Positions 7,643 to 14,279 of a stretch of 22,647 nt of DNA are shown piece by piece. The notes under the pieces were generated by a model. The model saw only the letters and a list, made by a program, of their open reading frames with translations, was not told where the DNA came from and searched no databases. Position 1 is the stretch's first letter. Every line of letters begins with the position of its first letter. The position numbers and the translations under genes were made by a program. Source of the DNA: a virus; IMG/VR virus record IMGVR_UViG_3300044637_002317, positions 1 to 22,647 of that record; one strand, written 5' to 3'.

Positions 7643-8296
7643 ATGCCGGGATCATGGGAACTTATCAACCAGAATCGTGTCCTGTGCTGTATTTTAACAA
7701 GAGAATATGCCCCAGTTGCATGGGCTTTCGGACTCAGAAACCTACAAATTCCCGGTGCAGTCACAGCACTCCAAGGAATGCCATATGACCATGCACGAAA
7801 TACAGGATGCTTAAAACTACTCGAACTAGGCTGGGAATGGCTATTCTTCCTTGACGATGATGTGATTCCTCCTCCTGATGCAATCCTAAAACTCATGTCA
7901 CATAAGAAGCCAATCGTAAGTGGCTTGTACTACAGAAGATACGAACCACTTGCCCCTGTAATGTTAAGAGATTCAGAAAATGGCCCTCAATGGATTCAAG
8001 AATTTAATGCTCCTGACCTTCTGGAAGTCGATTATGTAGGAGCAGGATGCCTTCTCATACATCGTGATGTTATCAAACAATTACCTCCACTCAGCAATCG
8101 TTGTCAATGGTTTGAATGGCGATGCGATAGAACTGATCTTCCTCATCTTGAAAAAACAAGTGAAGACTTTACTTTCTGCAAACATGCCAGAAATCATGGA
8201 TTCAAAATTTATGTTGATACCAGTGTGCAATGCCGACATGCAGGATTGGGACAAAGTGAAATTGGCGGATTCAAACCATTGGAGATCAGAGCCTGA
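7643..8296 (+). CDS. GT-A-fold glycosyltransferase-like protein
   Basis: 217 residues. Landmarks in order: RVLCCILTREYAPVAWAFG at the N-terminus, MPYDHARN, ELGWEWLFFLDDDVIPPPDA with metal-site residues D71-D73, PIVSGLYYRR, DYVGAGCLLIHRDVI, TSEDFTFCKHARNHG (probable base region E164-D165) and VQCRHAG (H189). This order matches GT2-like proteins common in phage and prophage surface-modification loci. It is the first gene of a coupled operon: its TGA (8294-8296) overlaps the next ATG. Base composition is more balanced than the island just upstream. The first ten or so residues, before NRVLCCILTRE, look unlike the family and may be a replacement start. Substrate is unknown. Confidence 0.75.
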   Translation: MPGSWELINQNRVLCCILTREYAPVAWAFGLRNLQIPGAVTALQGMPYDHARNTGCLKLLELGWEWLFFLDDDVIPPPDAILKLMSHKKPIVSGLYYRRYEPLAPVMLRDSENGPQWIQEFNAPDLLEVDYVGAGCLLIHRDVIKQLPPLSNRCQWFEWRCDRTDLPHLEKTSEDFTFCKHARNHGFKIYVDTSVQCRHAGLGQSEIGGFKPLEIRA

Positions 8297-9354
8297 TGAA
8301 ACTTACATACTTGCCAACGACTCCAATGAAAAAGTTAAAAATCTGTGTCATATCCAGCACAGTCCTACATTGCCCCCCAAAGGGCTATTCTGGACTAGAA
8401 ATGCTGGCTTGGCAAATAGCTGAAGGTCTTAAAGCCAAAGGTCATGAAGTAATGCTTGTTGCACCAAGAGGATCAACAAGTAGTTGTGAAATTCATGAAA
8501 CAACACAATATGAACCAGAAGGACAAGCCTACAGCGGTTATTGGAACAAACTACCAAGCTTTGATGTGATCATCGATCATAGTTGGGAAAAATGGAGCTA
8601 CATCCTGAAAATGGAAGGTAAGCTTCCACAACCAATCCTTGGAGTTCTACACGCTCCTGTAGACACTATGTACAGCACAGCGCCATCAGTCCCATTCCCA
8701 TGCTTCGTGTGCATCAGCAAGGACCAATCAGATGGTTGCTCCGCACACCTGAAAGTCGCATCCCGTGTCGCTTATAACGGAGTTGATGTTAATTTTTATA
8801 AAAACACAGGATTAACAAGAAACGACCGTTATCTCTTCCTCGCCAGAATAAGCACAATCAAGGGTCCACATATTGCTGTTGATGTGGCCAATACTTGTAA
8901 AATTGGACTTGATCTCGTAGGAGATGACAGAATCACAGGAGAACCCGATCTTCTCAACAGCATTAAGACCAAATGCTCTGTATCGCCCAATCTTAGGTAT
9001 GTGGGGCATCAGAACCGTGATGAGTGCAGTGTATGGTTCAATACAAATAAAGCCCTCCTGCACCCCAACAAACACTTCCGTGAGCCATTTGGACTTGCTC
9101 CAGTTGAAGCTCAACTATGTGGTATGCCTGTAATAGCATGGAATCATGGTGCTTGCAAGGAAACAATCAAGCATGGCGAAACAGGATTCCTTGTGAACAG
9201 TCAAGAAGAAATGGAACAACTTATCAAAGATGATGCTGTTTCAACAATTAAATCAGAAAACTGCATTGAATGGGCAAATCAGTTTTCTTATGACAACATG
9301 ATTAAAAGATATGAAGATCTTTGTTTTGAATCAATAGACACAGGTGGCTGGTGA
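8296..9354 (+). CDS. GT4-family glycosyltransferase (GT-B fold)
   Basis: 352 residues. The core matches GT4: N-terminal KKLKICVISSTVLHCPPKGY (Rossmann strand and loop), YLFLARISTIKGPHIAVD (donor-domain start), LDLVGD, LRYVGHQNRDE, and the E-X7-E signature E263-PFGLAPV-E271, then GMPVIAWNHGACKETIKHGETGFLV. Such retaining enzymes transfer sugar from a nucleotide donor to glycans or lipids. Two starts are possible: ATG 8296, overlapping the upstream TGA, or ATG 8326, which begins right at the conserved first strand. The coupled start is listed, but the later one fits the family length better. The 3' end overlaps the next gene by 4 bp (GTGA). Donor and acceptor are unknown. Confidence 0.9.
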   Translation: MKLTYLPTTPMKKLKICVISSTVLHCPPKGYSGLEMLAWQIAEGLKAKGHEVMLVAPRGSTSSCEIHETTQYEPEGQAYSGYWNKLPSFDVIIDHSWEKWSYILKMEGKLPQPILGVLHAPVDTMYSTAPSVPFPCFVCISKDQSDGCSAHLKVASRVAYNGVDVNFYKNTGLTRNDRYLFLARISTIKGPHIAVDVANTCKIGLDLVGDDRITGEPDLLNSIKTKCSVSPNLRYVGHQNRDECSVWFNTNKALLHPNKHFREPFGLAPVEAQLCGMPVIAWNHGACKETIKHGETGFLVNSQEEMEQLIKDDAVSTIKSENCIEWANQFSYDNMIKRYEDLCFESIDTGGW

Positions 9355-10055
9355 ACATACATATTTCTTATGCTTATGGGTGTCCTGACGAAACAATTCT
9401 TCGTGAATTGATGAGTTATGATATTCAATGTCCAGAATGCACAATTTTAGAGCCACATGAAAATGCTCCACTAAACTTTGAGGTTCCAACTAGCTTTACA
9501 AGTTTGCACTGGAGCAGACAATACGAATATCCTTGGGCAATTATGCATAGTAATTTGAAACCAAGCGATGTTTGCCTTGATGCTGGAGGAGCATATGCTG
9601 TTTTCAAGTACGCAGTTGCCAAAAGATGCGCCAAAGTAGTCACGATTGACATGAATCAAGACTATCTTGACAAATCTATAAGATCAGCAGAAAGACTTGG
9701 CTTCAAAAACATTGAGTTTTATAATTCTAAAATTCAAGATTATAGAAGTGAAGAAAAATTTGATAAGATCTATTGCATATCTGTTCTAGAACACATACAG
9801 AGTAGTAGTGAAAGAATTGAATGTATTGAAAACATGATAGGAATGTTGAAGAAGGACGGAGAACTTTATTTAACTTTTGATTTTATCATAGAAGAAGGTG
9901 AAAATCAGTTTGATTTTTACATGAGAAAAAATGAGGCAGCAGAAATATTAAATTATTTTGGTGTGCCTGAATATAATAACGAAAAATATTATTCTGCAAG
10001 TTTTCCCGATGGTTGTGTTCTTGCCACAATATGTTTGAAAGTGTGGGATTTGTGA
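9351..10055 (+). CDS. Class I SAM-dependent methyltransferase
   Basis: 234 residues. Rossmann-type motifs are visible: motif I VCLDAGGAYAVFKYA (residues 74-88), acidic strand-2 end VVTIDMN (D100), and DKIYCISVLEHI (strand 4), followed by LKKDGELYLTFDF. This matches the Methyltransf_11/25-type superfamily. It starts at GTG 9351 with AGGTGG upstream and the stop of the GT4 gene overlapping as GTGA, so the start is well supported. It lies between glycosyltransferases, suggesting O-methylation of a sugar or glycan rather than of DNA; no DNA-methylase catalytic motif (such as DPPY or PCQ) is visible. The exact acceptor is unknown. Confidence 0.85.
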   Translation: MNIHISYAYGCPDETILRELMSYDIQCPECTILEPHENAPLNFEVPTSFTSLHWSRQYEYPWAIMHSNLKPSDVCLDAGGAYAVFKYAVAKRCAKVVTIDMNQDYLDKSIRSAERLGFKNIEFYNSKIQDYRSEEKFDKIYCISVLEHIQSSSERIECIENMIGMLKKDGELYLTFDFIIEEGENQFDFYMRKNEAAEILNYFGVPEYNNEKYYSASFPDGCVLATICLKVWDL

Positions 10056-10711
10056 AAATACCTGACCATATTATTCAAGAATATAAAACTTTTGATCCAG
10101 AAACAGGATTATTTTTTGCTGATTTTAATGAACCAAAAGGCTCGAAAATACTTGAAATTGGATCTCAACACAGTCCTCTTGCCAGTATGATGGCTAAATG
10201 TGGGTTTCATGTCACAGGCATTGATCTAAGAGATTCTGATCAAGAATTAAACTATAATCACATTACTGCTGATTTCTGTCGGTTACCATCTTACTTCATT
10301 CGTGAAAACATAGGAACTTTCGATGCTGCTGTTATTGTCTCTGCCATTGAACATTTTGGCTTGAATACTTATGGAGAAGGCAGGAAGCATGAATATTACG
10401 ATGTTATTGCCATGCGATACATTTATGATTTATTGAAACCGGGTGGAACATGTTATTTGACAACACCTTTCGGTGGTAAATTTGTTGAACATAAGCCTCA
10501 TTGGCGTGTTTATGATTGGGCAAATCTACTGGAAAGAATTGTTCAAGATTTTAGCACAGAAGTATTCAATCTTGGTGTTTGCGAAGAAATAACAATCAAC
10601 GGTAAGGTTTTTTCTGTTGGAAGCCCAATATCAATGAATGAGGCTATACTGAATACAATTGGATTGCCTCATGTTTCTTGCTATGTAAGATTAAGAAAAC
10701 CATTGGATTAA
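10052..10711 (+). CDS. Class I SAM-dependent methyltransferase
   Basis: 219 residues from GTG 10052, beginning M-K-I-P-D-H-I-I. Motif I is KILEIGSQHSPLA (residues 32-44), the acidic strand-2 end is VTGIDLRD (D58), then FDAAVIVSAIEHFG and LLKPGGTCYLTTPFG. GTG 10052 is chosen because it overlaps the previous stop as GTGA, the same junction as at 9351. ATG 10031 and TTG 10015 region starts are also open but lack a Shine-Dalgarno and would overlap the previous gene more deeply. A conserved HWRVYDWANLLE segment follows the catalytic core. It is probably part of a glycan-tailoring pathway with its neighbours; substrate unknown. Confidence 0.83.
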   Translation: MKIPDHIIQEYKTFDPETGLFFADFNEPKGSKILEIGSQHSPLASMMAKCGFHVTGIDLRDSDQELNYNHITADFCRLPSYFIRENIGTFDAAVIVSAIEHFGLNTYGEGRKHEYYDVIAMRYIYDLLKPGGTCYLTTPFGGKFVEHKPHWRVYDWANLLERIVQDFSTEVFNLGVCEEITINGKVFSVGSPISMNEAILNTIGLPHVSCYVRLRKPLD

Positions 10712-10714
10712 ATC

Positions 10715-11722
10715 ATGTTTTTATTTGTAACAAATGATAAAATCGGGTCAGAAACAGGAGGAGGTCAAGTAACCGCACATGAATTTGAAGCGTTAAATCA
10801 ACTTGGTCCAGTTGATGTCATCAATCCTGCACCAACCAATAATCCTTTTGATTCAGAAAAGGCAATCCAAGAAATTGATTTCAGCAAATATAAACTTGCA
10901 CACTTCTATGCTGGCACATTCCCAGAACTAACCACCAAATTAAAAGCAAATGGCGTAAAAATAACTTATACTGTTGCTGCTCATGATGTTGACATCAGCA
11001 GAGAAGAATTTTTAGGTCTAGGTTCTGCATTTGACTTTCCACACTTAAATGATCCAAATTTATTTCAAAAATACATAAGCTGCTACAAGAATGCTGATGT
11101 TGTAATATGTCCATCATTAGTTGCCGAAAAAACCAATAATAAATATGGAATAAACAATACAAAAATAATTCCGCACGGTCATATCCCTGTTAGAAACAAG
11201 AAACATCCAAAGAGGTTTACAGTTGGATATCTTGGTCAGTGTGGACCTGATAAGGGATTGCGATATTTGTTAGAAGCTTGGTCTATTCTAAACTACAAAG
11301 ATGCAATATTGAATCTTGCTGGAAATCAGACTCCCAGCTTATTGCCATTAATTAGGCATTTCGGCAAAGGCAACATTAACATTCAAGGCTGGGTTAAATC
11401 TACGGAAGATTTTTACAATAGTTGCTCTGTTTATGTTCAGCCAAGCGCAACAGAAGGATTTGGGATTGAAGTTCTTGAAGCTATGAGTTCTGGCAGACCT
11501 GTTGTTGTTTCTGATGGTGCTGGAGCATCTGACTGCGTTGAAGATTGTGGTTTTGTATTTGAGAAGAAAAACACCAAAAAGCTTGCACAAATGATCGACA
11601 ACTTAAAAAACAATCCAAATCTTTGTGAAGAATTTGGCAAAAAAGCAGAAACAAAAGCGAAAAATTATACTTGGGAAAAGGTTAAAGAACAATACATCCA
11701 ATTGTGGCGGAGTATGATATGA
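10715..11722 (+). CDS. GT4-family glycosyltransferase (GT-B fold)
   Basis: 335 residues. N-terminal MFLFVTNDKIGSETGGGQVT fits an acceptor domain loop; VVICPSLVAEK and IIPHGH mark the interdomain region. FTVGYLGQCGPDKGLRYLLEA begins the donor domain, and VQPSATEGFGIEVLEAMSSG carries the E-X7-E pair (E247, E255), followed by GRPVVVSDGAGASDCV. This is a complete GT4 enzyme. It starts 3 bp after the preceding methyltransferase and ends in a 4-bp ATGA overlap with the next gene, so it is in the same operon. It is only distantly similar to the other GT4 here (8296-9354), so the two probably add different sugars or linkages. Confidence 0.9.
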   Translation: MFLFVTNDKIGSETGGGQVTAHEFEALNQLGPVDVINPAPTNNPFDSEKAIQEIDFSKYKLAHFYAGTFPELTTKLKANGVKITYTVAAHDVDISREEFLGLGSAFDFPHLNDPNLFQKYISCYKNADVVICPSLVAEKTNNKYGINNTKIIPHGHIPVRNKKHPKRFTVGYLGQCGPDKGLRYLLEAWSILNYKDAILNLAGNQTPSLLPLIRHFGKGNINIQGWVKSTEDFYNSCSVYVQPSATEGFGIEVLEAMSSGRPVVVSDGAGASDCVEDCGFVFEKKNTKKLAQMIDNLKNNPNLCEEFGKKAETKAKNYTWEKVKEQYIQLWRSMI

Positions 11723-13293
11723 GTTATTCATTTCCATTTAGTCAAACCGACAAGGTAATTGAATTAGGAGGAGGAGATAGACCATATTTCCGTCCAAATC
11801 TCGATGTCCGCTCAGGAACAAGCATTGACATAGTTGCTGATTTTAATGAACCATTGCCAATACCAGAAAATGAATACAATGGTGTATTCAGTCAATTTTG
11901 CATTGAACATCTTTCTTGGCGTAAAGTAAAACTATTCATCAGTGAAGTTTATCGTATTCTCAAGAACAATGGTAAAGTTGTTTTCATTACAGCTAATACC
12001 GAAAAACAAATGCAATATGTTCTTGATCACGATGAGTGGGACGACAACTGTTCTTGTATTATTTTCGGTGATCAAGATTATCCAGAAAACACTCATCGCA
12101 ATAGTTTCAGCCCAAAATATGCAATTAAGTTAATGACTGACGCTGGATTCACCAATGTTATTGTCTTGCCTTTTGGGGAACTAGAGACAGATATGATTAT
12201 TGAGGCAACAAAAAAAACCAATAAAATTGATTTTGATAGAGAGTATTTTGATAATCCTCATTTTTATGGTGAGAATACTGGATTCTATCGTGATCATCCA
12301 AAAAATTGGATTGTTTTCAATAAAATAATGGAAAAAAAGCCAGTTTCAGTTCTTGAATTAGGATGTGGAAGAGGTTATTTGCTTAAAAGATTAGAATCTA
12401 AAGAAATAATTTGCAAAGGGTTGGAATTATCAAATCATTGTTTTTTAACAAGAGTCACTAATGCGGTTATAAAAACTGATATTTGTAAAACACCTTGGCA
12501 TTTTAGAGACAAAGAATTTGATCTTTGTTTTTCACAAGATTTTTTTGATTTTATAGAACCAAAAGAAATTGTCAATGTGCTTAAAGAAATAAATCGTGTA
12601 TGCAAACGTGGTCTTCATGGTATTGACACAAGTAAATTAAATTTGAATTGGGAAAATCAAGAATTTTTAAATTCAAAAGAACTTGAAAATGGGTTATTGG
12701 CGTTAAATATTCCTTCTGGAAACAATAAATTAAAATTAAATATTGGCAGCTTTACTGTGATGTTGCATAATGGATGGATTAACACGGACATTGTTAATCT
12801 GAATGATTATGCTGCTCAAAATCAATATAAATTCCTTCAGATGGATTGCAGATTTCCACTTCCATTTGAAAATAACACTGTTGATTTAATTGTTTCGAGT
12901 CATATGCTTGAGCATCTTGATTGGAATGAAGGATTGAATTTTCTCAAAGAGTGTTATCGCATTATGAAGCCAAATGCCACCATGAGAATTGCTGTTCCAG
13001 ACACAGAAACATTATTTCAATACTATAAAACAAATAAACTTGAAATGTTAGATGAAATGAATGTCACTGCTGCTCAGAATAAATCTCAGTCTTTTAAATT
13101 ATGGTCATTTTTGTTTGATGGACATAAAATTGCATATGATTTTAGCAGTCTTGAACAAATTGGAAACGAAGCAGGATTTCGTGTTGAAAGAAAATGGTTC
13201 AATCAAGGTAATTTAGAAATAATTAAAGAAACAATGGATTATCTGCCTGAGATCAGCATTTATGTTGAAATGACTAAGAGTTCCAATGCCTGA
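11719..13293 (+). CDS. Protein with three tandem methyltransferase-like domains
   Basis: 524 residues from ATG 11719, which overlaps the previous stop as ATGA and follows a good GGCGGAG ribosome-binding site; GTG 11704 is open but less likely. Domain 1 (about 13-160): KVIELGGGDRPYF, then VFSQFCIEHLSW and ILKNNGKVVFIT. Domain 2 (about 170-305): VSVLELGCGRGYLLKRL (motif I, 211-219), LCFSQDFFDFIE, EINRVCKRG. Domain 3 (about 336-524): LKLNIGSFTVMLHNGWINTDI, IVSSHMLEHLDWNEG, YRIMKPNATMRIAVPDTE. Domain 3 has lost a glycine of the usual GSG/GCG loop (GSF), so it may be inactive. Ordinary class I methyltransferases are about half or less of this length. It ends the sugar operon; probably glycan tailoring, substrates unknown. 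Confidence 0.85.
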   Translation: MSYSFPFSQTDKVIELGGGDRPYFRPNLDVRSGTSIDIVADFNEPLPIPENEYNGVFSQFCIEHLSWRKVKLFISEVYRILKNNGKVVFITANTEKQMQYVLDHDEWDDNCSCIIFGDQDYPENTHRNSFSPKYAIKLMTDAGFTNVIVLPFGELETDMIIEATKKTNKIDFDREYFDNPHFYGENTGFYRDHPKNWIVFNKIMEKKPVSVLELGCGRGYLLKRLESKEIICKGLELSNHCFLTRVTNAVIKTDICKTPWHFRDKEFDLCFSQDFFDFIEPKEIVNVLKEINRVCKRGLHGIDTSKLNLNWENQEFLNSKELENGLLALNIPSGNNKLKLNIGSFTVMLHNGWINTDIVNLNDYAAQNQYKFLQMDCRFPLPFENNTVDLIVSSHMLEHLDWNEGLNFLKECYRIMKPNATMRIAVPDTETLFQYYKTNKLEMLDEMNVTAAQNKSQSFKLWSFLFDGHKIAYDFSSLEQIGNEAGFRVERKWFNQGNLEIIKETMDYLPEISIYVEMTKSSNA

Positions 13294-13393
13294 TGCAATT
13301 AGCCATGATAAAGCCACAGGTGATAATGTTTATTATCCAAAAAAATGTGCGAATGACGGCTCCAATATGACATTGAATGTCATCGCACATTAA
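13286..13393 (+). pseudogene. Small ORF remnant, in-frame stop before a further open segment
   Basis: An ATG at 13286 overlaps the end of the methyltransferase gene by 8 bp and codes 35 residues (MPDAISHDKATGDNVYYPKK and onward) to TAA 13391-13393. The same frame stays open after the TAA for 16 codons (IVAHGFTPNRPEFFEH) to TAG at 13442-13444, which looks protein-like. It could be a decayed gene, a real short peptide or chance. The minus-strand terminator stem lies inside it. Confidence 0.3.
13339..13391 (-). terminator. Rho-independent terminator of the minus-strand exonuclease/helicase operon
   Basis: Read on the minus strand, AATGTGCGATGAC (13391-13379) pairs with GTCATTCGCACATT (13357-13344), 13 bp with one bulged T, followed by a run of seven T (13345-13339). 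The 21-nt loop side contains an alternative hairpin (the palindrome ATGACATTGAATGTCAT on plus, 13367-13383). It sits about 50 bp past the last minus gene (stop at 13441). On the plus strand no T-tract follows. Confidence 0.75.
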
Positions 13394-13440
13394 ATCGTCG
13401 CCCATGGCTTTACGCCAAATCGACCAGAATTTTTTGAACA

Positions 13441-13755
13441 TTAGTCAAGAACACCTTGAGTTTTACCAATATTACCAAGAACATCAACTGCATTCCAAAC
13501 AGTATTATATACAGTTTCATCTGTAGCAGTATAAGAAAAAAGATCTCTCATGTGAAGTCTTCTTGTTTCTGTTGGATGAAAGTTTGGTTTGCCATTTGCA
13601 TCTAAGTAACACAATCTGTAGTCAACAACTAGAATTGGCTCAGGACTAGAAGTAAGTGTTGCATCAAGAGTAAGATTTTCAACCCACCAAACATTATAAA
13701 TTTTTTCAGTGGCTGCTGGTTCAATGATTGGATTATCTTTTAGAATTAAAGCCAT
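13441..13755 (-). CDS. Hypothetical 104-aa protein
   Basis: I do not recognise this protein. It has an N-terminal Ala/Leu/Ile-rich segment, then EKIYNVWWVENLTLDATLTS, ILVVDYRLCYLDANGKPNFH, TRRLHMRDLFSYTATDETVY and a C-terminal VWNAVDVLGN. The pattern suggests a compact beta-rich domain without signal peptide or membrane segment. The start ATG 13755 has AAGAGAA seven or so bases upstream. It is the last gene before the minus-strand terminator and 49 bp after the membrane peptide gene, so it may be read from the exonuclease promoter. It may also have its own AT-rich promoter, since a TTTAAATA motif lies at 13772-13779. The composition would suit a small virion protein, but that is only inference. 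Confidence 0.75.
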   Translation of the reverse strand: MALILKDNPIIEPAATEKIYNVWWVENLTLDATLTSSPEPILVVDYRLCYLDANGKPNFHPTETRRLHMRDLFSYTATDETVYNTVWNAVDVLGNIGKTQGVLD

Positions 13756-13771
13756 AAATTCTCTTGTAAAT

Positions 13772-13779
13772 TATTTAAA
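13772..13779 (-). promoter_or_regulatory. Weak late-promoter-like motif (TTTAAATA)
   Basis: The minus-strand motif differs by one base from TATAAATA and lies 16 bp upstream of the ATG at 13755. The same variant occurs 14 bp upstream of the fibre 2 ATG. An AT-rich 6-bp hairpin (ATCTATAATAGAT, 13791-13803) precedes it. Low specificity. Confidence 0.25.
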
Positions 13780-13804
13780 AACAAAAAATCATCTATAATA
13801 GATA

Positions 13805-13960
13805 TTAATGATTATGCATTTTTTCCACTAATTCATAATAATCTTGTTGCCCTTGATTGTAACCATAGTAATATCCAGCGATATATCCACACATCAAATA
13901 AATAAAACTCATTAACAAAAACATAAAAAAAAATGGCAACTTTTTTAATAATTGAATCAT
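13805..13960 (-). CDS. 51-aa single-pass membrane peptide
   Basis: The ORF runs from ATG (13960-13958) to TAA (13807-13805). The N-terminus is short and basic (MIQLLKKLP), followed by a strongly hydrophobic stretch at residues 9 to about 31 (FFFMFLLMSFIYLMCGYIAG) and a polar Tyr/Gln/Asn tail with YYYGYNQGQQDYYELVEK. This fits one transmembrane helix with the tail in the periplasm or cytoplasm. It starts only 4 bp after the stop of the 101-aa gene, so it is almost certainly in the same operon, though no Shine-Dalgarno is visible, which suggests coupling. The reading frame accounts for most of the 209-bp gap between its neighbours. Inner-membrane location is inferred; an accessory lysis or host-takeover role would be only a guess. 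Confidence 0.68.
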   Translation of the reverse strand: MIQLLKKLPFFFMFLLMSFIYLMCGYIAGYYYGYNQGQQDYYELVEKMHNH

Positions 13961-13964
13961 AAAA

Positions 13965-14270
13965 TTATAAATTACTCACATATTGTTCTATTTTATAATA
14001 GTCTCCTACTATTCGACTTATTCTTGAATCTTTGTCTGATTCCACAAGTTCTTTGCTGGGAACACAATCTTTCTGGGATTTAAAAAATGCTTCTAATCCA
14101 GCAAGATAAACCCAAATCCAATAAGTTCTGCCACGAAGTCTTTTCTCTATGTCCTTAAAATAAGTTTTCCAACCAATTTTCCATTTTTTAAAAATGGAAG
14201 CATAACGAGATTTCATTTTCTCATTTTGATCTAAATAAAATTTTTCATCAAAATCAGGGCTTGCCAACAT
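13965..14270 (-). CDS. Hypothetical basic 101-aa protein downstream of uvsW-like helicase
   Basis: Not recognised. The protein is Lys/Arg- and aromatic-rich (KSRYASIFKKWKIGWKTYFK, then RLRGRTYWIWVYLAGLEAFF) with a charged C-terminal third. It is predicted to be mainly helical and without a signal peptide. The short hydrophobic WIWVYLAGLEAFF stretch is probably an amphipathic or core helix rather than a membrane span. It begins 9 bp after the helicase stop with TAAGG upstream, and the 51-aa membrane peptide follows 4 bp after its own stop. Position next to a UvsW-like helicase and net positive charge make a nucleic-acid or helicase-accessory role reasonable, but no known recombination mediator is recognisable; it does not look like UvsY. 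Confidence 0.75.
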   Translation of the reverse strand: MLASPDFDEKFYLDQNEKMKSRYASIFKKWKIGWKTYFKDIEKRLRGRTYWIWVYLAGLEAFFKSQKDCVPSKELVESDKDSRISRIVGDYYKIEQYVSNL

Positions 14271-14279
14271 GATTAAACC

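Noticed and set aside
9351-10711. DNA-modification methyltransferases
   Set aside because: The proteins have SAM-binding motifs but no DPPY-, NPPY- or PCQ-type catalytic motif and sit among glycosyltransferases, so small-molecule or glycan methylation is more likely.
13404-13526. Plus-strand ORF starting MALRQIDQNFLNISQEHLEF
   Set aside because: It mostly lies antisense to the 104-aa minus gene, has no ribosome-binding site and stops after 40 codons; probably a shadow.
13791-13803. Palindrome ATCTATAATAGAT as a terminator after the membrane peptide gene
   Set aside because: The stem is only 6 bp, all but one pair A-T, and too weak to be called despite T-rich sequence after it on the minus strand.
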